Source of the DNA: Punctularia strigosozonata HHB-11173 SS5
Lineage: Eukaryota > Basidiomycota > Agaricomycetes > Corticiales > Punctulariaceae
Direction of reading: 5' to 3'
Length of the DNA stretch: 64,000 nt
Assembly: GCF_000264995.1 (NCBI RefSeq)
Contig: NW_006767436.1
Coordinates: 1,116,075 to 1,180,074 of the forward strand
Positions within the stretch are counted from its first letter, which is position 1; each line of letters begins with the position of its first letter. Positions 57,043 to 64,000 of the stretch are shown here, piece after piece. Both the position numbers and the translations under genes were made by a program. The notes below the pieces were generated by a model. It had not been told where the DNA came from. It saw nothing but the letters and a program-made list of their open reading frames with translations, and made no database searches.

Positions 57043-58113
57043 TCATACAATCTGCTCGAGCTCGCGCGCGTACGCCAAAGACTGCGCGATCAGCTTCTCC
57101 TTCGGCAACTCGACTTTTTCCTCGCCTTTGCGGGCGAATGTGATCGTCTCATCCACCAGGTTGATTTGCCACCCGCGCTAGTACGCAAGAGTGAGTATAA
57201 ATATGCTAATACGTGCAGTTACGGACGGACCTCTCTGGCGAAGTTCTGCAGCTCCGATTGGGTGGGGAAGAAGAGCAGCGTCGCGGCGTCTTTCAGCGGC
57301 AGACTGTCGTACGCCGCCTCCTCGCAGCTCGCGATCTCATTTCTACCAAACACGGACTTCAGGGTTATGACCAGTTTTTTTTCATGTATGCACGACGTCT
57401 CTCACCGTATGGTGCCCATAAGGCTGTCAACAAAGAAGGCGTACTCCTCCGCGGGCGCCTCCTCGCGCGCGTTCCAGACCTTGGCGTAGCTGCCCTCCAT
57501 CATCCAGCGCTCGAGGTCGACGGCGTGCCGGATGTACGGGTTCTCGTGCAGCGACGCAGGGAGCGACTCGAGCGCAGCGTGGAAAGCGGCGATCCGGTTC
57601 TGAGTCAGGAGGCGGGTGAGTTGCAGCCCGCGGATGGGATGTTCGCGCGGCGAGGGCGGGAGGACGGTGCTGTAATGACATCGGTTGGAAACGAAATCGG
57701 GTTTGTCAGACGAGGACACGCACGCGTAGTCGTTGTAAAAAGTCTGAAGCTGGGAGAAGTAGCGGTCGAAGGAGGGGACGTCGTGGGACCGTATGCTCCA
57801 GAAGGCGCCGATCTCGAGGATGGTGCCTGTAGGTCGGCGTCAGCGAAGTAGGCGGGCCTGAGCGTCCGCTGCGACTCACGGGCGACGACGAGGTCATCTA
57901 GGTTATCGCTTCGTGGCGGATATAGACCGTTCTCAATCATGCCGATCTAGCGTCGTTACATCCGTTAGTTGCACCATAACACACCGTTACTTCAATGAGC
58001 GTATAGACCTTGAGTTTCGTCAAAAGTTCACCGCATCGCTTCAGGTCGCATGGGCGCTTTCCAAACGACTGCTGGAGGTCCCTGTATAGCACTCCTAGTT
58101 GCTGGACGGCCAT
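57043..58113 (-). CDS. RPN12: 26S proteasome lid subunit RPN12 (PSMD8)
   Basis: Lid assembly subunit with a PCI domain. MAVQQLGVLYRDLQQSFGKRP begins; RCGELLTKLKVYTLIE joins IGMIENGLYPPRSDNLDDLVVAR; then LEIGAFWSIRSHDVPSFDRYFSQLQTFYND, LPPSPREHPIRGLQLTRLLTQNRIAAFHAALESLP, HAVDLERWMMEGSYAKVWN, EEYAFFVDSLMGTIRNEIAS, AYDSLPLKDAATLLFFPTQSEL and ITFARKGEEKVELPKEKLIAQSLAYARELEQIV. Introns near 57940-57990, 57825-57880, 57675-57735, 57340-57410 and 57180-57230. Start at 58111-58113 and stop at 57043-57045 match family length (about 265). Head to head with PRE3. Confidence 0.95.
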
Positions 58114-58257
58114 GGATGCGATGTAATACGCAGGTGAGGAGAAGCGGAACGCAGGAGGAACGCGTGCATGGGACCATTACGCGTCCGGGAGACGCGTCAG
58201 CCACCGTCACGTACCTCTTCCTCCTACGATAACACACATAGAAATCTACTAGGCGAC
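58114..58257. promoter_or_regulatory. Bidirectional proteasome promoter RPN12 / PRE3, three ACGCGT boxes
   Basis: 144 bp between start codons. ACGCGT at 58160-58165, 58179-58184 and 58192-58197, all within 38 bp. They lie 47-84 bp from the RPN12 start and 61-98 bp from the PRE3 start. No TATA box. Chance frequency is near one per few kilobases, so three in 38 bp is notable. Confidence 0.65.
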
Positions 58258-59262
58258 ATGGACCACGACGTTGGAATCAAGCAGCTCAAGTCGGGAGAGG
58301 TCAACCTCGGTGTACGTTGCTTGGCTGCCACGGTGAAGGGTTTAGAGTTGCTAATGTTCGGGCTCGTGAACTAGACCTCGATCATGGCCGTCCAATTCAA
58401 GGATGGAGTGGTCATCGGCGCCGACAGTCGAACGACAACGGGCAGCTATATTGCATGTGCTATCACTCTCGAGGCCTTGTACTGCAAATCTGACACGACG
58501 ACCGCAGGCCAACCGAGTTACGGACAAGCTCACCTGCGTGGATGAACGAATCTATTGCTGTCGGTCAGGATCCGCTGCGGACACGCAGGCGGTGGCCGAC
58601 ATTGTGCACTACTACCTCCAGATGTACACGTATGTCTATAGTTTTTTCCCTGACTCGTACCCATTCGCAGCTGCTGATGAGCCCATGCCAGCCAATCCAT
58701 GGGCCCGCCCTCCGTACACACCGCAGCCGCCCTCTTCCAACGGTTATGTTACGAGAACAAGGATGCACTCAGTGCTGGTATCATTGTCGCCGGCTGGGAC
58801 GAGGAGGTGGGACCCAGTGTATACAACATTCCGCTAGGTGGCGGCCTGTTCCGGCAACCGTGGGCGATCGGCGGTAAGCAACGGTATTCCCTCCAATTGA
58901 TGCATGCTGACAGCATCTTAGGCTCCGGCTCGACATACGTATACGGTTACTGCGACGCAACGTTCCAGGAAGGCTGGGGCAAAGACCAGACGGTTGACTT
59001 CGTCAAGAACAGTACGCGCTTCTCTTCCATCTTCGCGCGCTTGACGCTCATAGAGCTTTCTGCAGCACTGTCGCTCGCCATGGCGCGCGACGGCTCCTCT
59101 GGCGGCGTGATCCGCATGTGCGTCATCACCAAGGACGGCGCTGAGCGGTTGTTTGTGCCGGGCGACCAATTGCCCAAGTTTTGGGAGGGCCGGGAGGTGC
59201 TCAGCATGCCTGGAAAAGCGGCCACCGCGGCGACGGCGGCACCCATGGCTGTCGAATCGTAA
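58258..59262 (+). CDS. PRE3: 20S proteasome beta-1 (caspase-like) subunit
   Basis: Catalytic beta subunit (PSMB6 orthologue) cutting after acidic residues. [18 protein letters not shown] is the propeptide; the mature enzyme starts at the active Thr in [25 protein letters not shown], assembled across an intron (58313-58374, donor GTACGT). Then [84 protein letters not shown] and [37 protein letters not shown]. Catalytic Asp-17 and Lys-33 are expected in the DGVV..R region (Asp in GADSRT). About four introns. The C-terminus is a 40-residue extension ending AAPMAVES. Confidence 0.95.
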
Positions 59263-59561
59263 TCGGATGTGTTCTTGTAATTCTATCGCACCCGTCGCCG
59301 CGTTTTCATCTATCCCTAAATCGCGAAGGCTTCTGGCTCCGCGGGCGGGCCCTTGGGGTTGCGTGATATGTCAGACTTTGGCGCACGACGGCATTGTTAC
59401 GAGAGCACGGCGACCTGGTGTAGAACCATCTCTGTAGCGTCTGCCGTCAGTAGATCCTAGAGCGTCCAAGCTATAGACTTCGCGGGGAAAGAGCGGGGTG
59501 ACGCATGTGGCGTGCGAGACTCGGGGCAGTCACGAAATCAAAGGTCACAAATCTGAAGGTC

Positions 59562-59643
59562 ATCCCCGGGCCAAGCTCTTTTGTCGCGGCCATGCATCAG
59601 TTATCCCCGGTCCAAACTCTTTTGTCGCGGCCATGCATCAACG
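59562..59643. repeat. Two 41-bp tandem units
   Basis: Units at 59562-59602 and 59603-59643 share ATCCCCGG, then TTTTGTCGCGGCCATGCATC; they differ at about five bases. An exact array of two is typical of slipped replication, but the palindrome-like ATGCAT core may be a binding site. Confidence 0.85.
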
Positions 59644-60034
59644 CATACCACACTGCTCTGACTCGAATGCGGAAAGTGCTGTAACCGATAAACTTGTGCC
59701 TTCCCGACATTGTTTTCTACGTTGTTGTCCCCACCGTCTTGGCAACCGGCAAGCCAACTCCTCACGCGAGGCAGCATCAGTACCACCAAGTTTCCTCTTC
59801 ATGCACGGGTGCGGCACCGTGTCTAAGGATTGATATTGGGCTGCACTTGCACAACTCTTGCATACACCCTGAACCCTTTCACGGTTTACAAAAATCGTGG
59901 GACACGAAAGGGAGTCCAAGTATAGCTTTGCCTCGCGATGGCATGCTGTCCTGCATGACTCTGACCGAGTCGCGCCTTTCATCAGTTGGGGTGGCCCCCA
60001 CGCCTTGTCCCCATTCCAGGAGGTTCCAGGGCGG

Positions 60035-60042
60035 TATATAAG
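60035..60042 (+). promoter_or_regulatory. TATA-like box
   Basis: TATATAAG 86-93 bp upstream of the ATG at 60128; an ACGCGT overlaps the region just before the start (60121-60126). Confidence 0.6.
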
Positions 60043-60127
60043 CAAACAAAGCGCCAGCGTGGCTCGTGGTTCAACCGCTTTCCTGTTTCTCTTGGGCACT
60101 CACTGCACCGCAACTACCTTACGCGTT

Positions 60128-62088
60128 ATGTCTATCATAGTCGATGGCGGCGATTCTGTCGCTTTCGCACAGCAACTCATGTGAGATATCTGTTCCTGAG
60201 ACACGTGGAATGGCGCTGAATACCAGGCATCCGACCATCCGATAGCGAGAACCATCTTCGTGGATTAACTGGTAAGCTCGGGCATTATCCCCGGCTACGT
60301 GATTCGGTACTGACATGCGGGGTCCGGCCAGATGAAGTCTCACGATTGATCACGGGAAAGAATACAGAGTATCATCGACGAATTACGGAATTACAAGCCG
60401 ATTTAGACGTCTATAAAAGATGCTACATTGATTCTAAAACAGTGGAACAAAATGCCAAAGGAGAATTGAACACTCTCGCGCTCCAGTGGGAATCAGAGAA
60501 GAAGGTGCTGGAAGCCCAAATTATCGAGTTGAAGGTGAGTCCCATTCAATTCGCGTCCCGGCATATTGTCGTCGAGAACTCATAGGATGATTCGCAAGGG
60601 GTCAGCCCGTCGCGTCATCTGTTTGATAGACGGCGACGGCACGATCTTCGCCCAGGAGTTCCTCGCTGAGGGGCACGCCGGTGGCATAAACGCCGCGAAG
60701 AAGTTGATGAAAGACGTTCGCGAGTACCTTGCCCCCGATAACGACGTGGACGTTTGGGCATACATTTTCTACAACCACTCGGGCTTAGCCTACGCGCTCG
60801 CGCGCGGCGGTTATGCGGAGAGATCCTTGTTCGACGATTTCGTGACGGGCTTTAATCGAGCAGACGAACGTTTTCTGATGATTGATGTTGGAGGCGGCAA
60901 GGAGCTAGCGGACGCACGGTTGCGAGGTCAGGACTCATCTCCGTTTGTTTCCTGCCCGCGTCGCTGATAGCACGCTCCAGTTTATTTGAACGACCACATT
61001 AAATCCCCCCAGACAAAGACGATCTTCTTCGGAGGTGATCGTCGTCCCTTCGCTTCGTCTTCTGACACTCATGTTAGCTCCTCGGATGCACAGGTTGTCA
61101 TGATAATGGGTACTACTCCACCCTTAGCTCGCTCATCACCCAAGGTTACGGCGAGAGGATCGTTCTGCTCCCAGGTTATACGGAAATCGCTGCGGAAATT
61201 AAGAAACTCCCACTTCGCTCGCTCAAGACCGAGAACCTTTTCATGGCCGAGAAGATCCCCGACGCCAATGCGCCACGGCCTCACATTTCGCCATCGAACT
61301 CGCCGCCGGCGGTTGCCTCGCCACTGTCTCTTCGCAAAACGTCCGCATCGAGTCCGCGTGCACCCCCGGGCCTCTCCAATGTGGTCACGCCGATGGGCTC
61401 TACCTCTGCCATCCCCTTCACCTACAAGGCCGTGGCGGCACGTTCCGAGAACGTAACGGGATCGCCCCCGACGGGAGATGCTCACAGCAATAGCGACGAA
61501 TCCGAAGACGGCTTCACGGTCGCCCACACGTGGCGCCGCCCTGCGATTAAGGCCCAGAAGCCCCGCCGGATCGATCCTAACGTTCCACTCTGGAAGCACA
61601 CCCCACCTCCGTGCACCATGTTCTATTTGATTGAATGCAAGCTGGGAGGATCATGCAAGTACGGCCATGACTACCAACTGACATCCGATGACATGGATCT
61701 GCTCCGGACTGCTGCGGTACGCTCTCGAATGGTGCTTTCGAATGGGGTTTCTCACCGACATATACCTTCAGCGATCCAATCCCTGCATGTCTATCAATAG
61801 TGGTGAGTATCTTCGCGGCTTCACGCCTCTCGTACTGATCGCCATTGCATTTCACAGGGGCAGCATGCCCTCACGGCGATGCGTGCATCTATGGTCACAA
61901 ATGCCCTCAGGGCAGACACTGCCGTACGTGATCTGCGACCTCGTGCTGGTCTTATCACTTATTCCGCATCACAGAATACAAGCAGCAGGGAAACTGTAAA
62001 TTCACCGGTAGTGAGTCACGGCCCCTGGCGCGGACTCCACGCCCACGTTGCTGATATATGTTGCAGAAAACATGCATTCGGAAGCCTG
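60128..62088 (+). CDS. DUF7923-like protein with CCCH zinc fingers
   Basis: Member of a mushroom family whose N-terminal domain resembles a NYN/PIN-like nuclease fold. Exon 1 MSIIVDGGDSVAFAQQL, a 26-nt exon 2 (60246-60271, ENHLRGLT), then DEVSRLITGKNTEYHRRITE and a coiled coil. After an intron, GSARRVICLIDGDGTIFAQEFL, NDVDVWAYIFYNHSGLAYALA, FDDFVTGFNRADERFLMIDVGGGKELADARLR (Asp residues typical of the fold), then IFFGG, GYGERIVLLPGYTEIAAEIKKL. Zinc fingers: PCTMFYLIECKLGGSCKYGHD, PCMSINSGAACPHGDACIYGHKC (C-x8-C-x5-C-x3-H) and CQYKQQGNCKFTENMH. The stop is at 62086-62088 (MHSEA). Suggests RNA binding or cleavage; not proven. The tandem copy follows. Confidence 0.8.
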
Positions 62089-62530
62089 AATATGACCCTG
62101 TCTGTTGTGACATGCTATGCTGTAAATCCCATTGTCTGCTATGTGAGCCCTTGAAGTGTATGCGAGCGGCGGCAGGATGCCGAGAGGGAGCTCTGCTCAG
62201 CTGATCGAGGGCGGGAAGTTGCCGTCGGACTGAACAATACTCGAAAAGCGTGGACGGCGCTGCTCCCAAGGTCCGTACGTGTGGTAACTATTCTGGCCAC
62301 TCGCGTGACCGAAAGAAGCTGTGACCGGCTTCTCTGCATTTGGGGATCTGCTTTGTTTGTTCTGGGCTCGAGGATGCTCCCGAAGAGTTGGTCTGTTTGG
62401 TTCTCGCTTTGGCCGCTCGTGGAAGCTGTTGCAGGCAACATCGTGGCACCGGCGGTTATAAGGCCTTTACGTGAGTCGCTGTCCCCGCCGTCCCCTCCGT
62501 GCAGCTCACTCGAACATCGTTCGGTCCACT
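62089..62530. other. Spacer between the two DUF7923-like paralogues
   Basis: 442 bp. No gene recognised. It contains frames on both strands without family features, and likely the second gene's promoter. Confidence 0.4.
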
Positions 62531-63845
62531 ATGGCTGCGCCCTCTGCGGGCGATACAAGCGTCACCCGGCAATTGTGGTGCGGTTACAGTGTCCTTTGCG
62601 ACGCGCCAGGCACGGCTGAACTATTCTTTCTGAACCAGGGATGAAACCCTGACACGTTTATTGAGTCGGTGGTGTCAGGGACGCGGACACGCGATCAGCG
62701 CTGACAACCCTTCAGATCTATCTGACTCCACGCTCCAGCGCAATGCTGAGCTAGAGGCACGGGTAGCCCATTTAGAGCTCGAGCTCTCGGTAAGTGACGA
62801 TGCATTATCCTCGAGATGTATGCGAGCGAAGAGGCAGGTATGGAAGCAGGCACACTCCGCTGCGCTCGACACCGCAGAGCGCGAGAGCACCGCGCATAAT
62901 GCTGCGGTGACCGCCCTCAATCGGCAAATGGCTTCCCTACAGGCCGCCCAGGCCGCCAACGTGAGTAATCGAATTTCCTGAAATGCAGGGGTCTTACCGG
63001 TGTTTAGAATATCAATCCTCTCATATTATGCGTCATCGATAGTTTCGACGGTTACTTCTTTAATTCTTCTCTACTCGTTCAGGGCTACCAAGGTGGTCGC
63101 CTTGCTGGCCAGCAGATCGCTAGATATGTGGCGGAATATCTCCCCAGCGAGGAGGTTAAGGTCCTCGGCCGGGCGAGCTTCTGGGTCACCGTCTACTATA
63201 ACAAAAGCGGATTGCTCGAACTAGTCAATGACCGGCAGTTATGCACGGCCGAGCAGCTCGAGTCTTTCCTACTCGGATTTACGCAAGCATCTCCTCGCTT
63301 CACGCTCATTGACGTTGGTCCTGCCAAGGATGTGGCTTTTGCAAAAATCAAAGGTATGTATCGTTTGATTTGTGACTTGATCCTGCTTGCTCATTTCGCG
63401 GTAGACTACCTTCGTACATTCTCTGCTCTTCCACAGACTCTCCGCGTCTTCTTTGGCGGTATGTGCATGCACACGAATACCGATGTGCCGCCTAACCGCC
63501 ACATCATCAGGGGCCTACGACATGACCCATATGGCCATTTTGTCGGAACTCCAGAATGAGAGCCTGCTAGGCAAAATCAGGCTACTTCAATGCATGGACG
63601 GCACGCCCCTCGACATCAACAAATTCGGTCTGCCCCGGGTGCAATTTGGGGGTCTGCTGGTATCACACAAGTCGCCGAAGACACCACCTCCGATTTCGCT
63701 CCCAATTATGACAGCACGGGGAACCGTTACAGTCGGCGGTCTTGTCAGCCCTCAGTCGCCTCCGCGTGCTACCCTGCAGACGTCCGGCCCCCGTTTGATA
63801 GACCCAAGCAAGGTGGTCCATGTCGCGCCCGCTCCTTTGTCGTAA
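62531..63845 (+). CDS. Second DUF7923-like paralogue, no CCCH fingers
   Basis: Tandem copy of the previous gene. MAAPSAGDTSVTRQLWCGYSV is a plausible start at 62531, with an uncertain splice before NPSDLSDSTLQRNAELEARV, a coiled coil ending NRQMASLQAAQAAN. The core reads NINPLILCVIDSFDGYFF, then GYQGGRLAGQQIARYVAEYLPSEEVKVL, SFWVTVYYNKSGLLELV, LESFLLGFTQASPRFTLIDVGPAKDVAFAKIK, DYLRTFSALPQTLRVFFGGAYDMTH and RIRLLQC-like KIRLLQCMDGT. In the first copy the loop is LIDGDGT; here it is VIDSFDG. The C-terminus is a Pro/Ser-rich tail ending PAPLS, with no Cys-rich fingers. So it may have lost RNA binding, or moved it to a partner. Start uncertain. Confidence 0.7.
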
Positions 63846-64000
63846 TACATGTATTCATCCTTCGCATTCGTGTCAGCCTCTACACCGGCAAGAGCCGCCT
63901 CCATGCAACGAGTACTACCTCATGACATGCAACAAAGGGGCAAGCGATATCCTGAGCACAAAGCGCTGGCATCTGATCATTTCTTTCCCGATAGACGGCA
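63846..64000. other. 3' flank of the second paralogue
   Basis: 155 bp to the window edge, no gene recognised. Confidence 0.5.

Larger units (their letters stand above)
59263..60127. other. 865-bp intergenic region with a tandem repeat
   Basis: 3' flank of PRE3 and promoter of the next gene. Contains a 41-bp tandem duplication (59562-59643) and a TATATAAG box near its end. No other gene or RNA recognised; short frames lack family features. Confidence 0.5.

Noticed and set aside
1-64000. tRNA, rRNA, CRISPR or retrovirus-like sequences
   Set aside because: No cloverleaf, rRNA, spaced identical repeats, reverse transcriptase or long terminal repeats were recognised by eye.

Overview
The window is nuclear DNA of a filamentous basidiomycete, most likely a mushroom-forming Agaricomycete (order not resolved). 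The evidence is the gene style: dense genes on both strands, many introns of about 45-65 bp with GT..AG ends and some micro-exons. It also carries KDZ transposase, DUF6589 and DEAQ-box RecQ-like helicase families that are expanded in mushrooms, together with Agaricomycete-type lineage proteins. No rRNA, tRNA, CRISPR or retrovirus-like element was recognised. Gene ends below are start-to-stop on the genome, introns included; exon joins were made by eye from splice sites and protein similarity.

Layout. 1-3.2 kb: a KDZ (CxC1-type) DNA-transposon transposase, its N-terminus unresolved. 3.2-4.9 kb: an apparently non-genic stretch with about ten copies of a palindrome-like 12-mer that reads WDVP/WYVP or GTYQ. 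4.9-10.9 kb: SLH1 (ASCC3-type Ski2-like helicase). 11.0-12.9 kb (-): kynurenine aminotransferase BNA3. 14.2-16.5 kb: ferric reductase. 16.7-20.3 kb: ankyrin/dysferlin/FYVE/RING protein. 20.5-23.2 kb (-): an unknown acidic protein and proteasome regulator PI31. 23.4-24.5 kb: EMC3. 24.7-25.6 kb (-): neuronal calcium sensor NCS1/FRQ1. 26.0-27.5 kb: Cys-rich unknown protein. 27.9-29.5 kb: PROPPIN. 29.75-31.9 kb: ATE1. 32.0-33.8 kb (-): secreted intradiol dioxygenase.

34.04-40.10 kb: a 6,053-bp unit bounded by perfect 19-bp terminal inverted repeats. It holds two convergent genes, a RecQ-like DEAQ helicase and a DUF6589 protein, and nothing else. I read it as a two-gene DNA transposon that looks whole. 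It is the strongest candidate here for something undescribed.

40.5-49.4 kb: NSP1, a WW-like multi-pass membrane protein, NUP82 and proteasome alpha subunit PRE10. 49.5-56.7 kb: Gfo/Idh/MocA oxidoreductase, a conserved unknown, a PB1-domain protein and replication licensing factor CDT1. 57.0-59.3 kb: RPN12 and PRE3 head to head over 144 bp. 60.1-63.8 kb: two tandem paralogues of a DUF7923-like family, the first with CCCH zinc fingers.

Shared themes. Four proteasome genes (PI31, PRE10, RPN12, PRE3) lie within 37 kb, with ATE1, SLH1 and EMC3, which also act in protein quality control. Two partners of the Nup82 subcomplex (NSP1, NUP82) are one gene apart. Promoters of PRE10/NUP82, RPN12/PRE3 and CDT1 each carry two or three ACGCGT boxes about 45-100 bp from the start codons, and NSP1 has one. 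This suggests MBF-type or another shared control.
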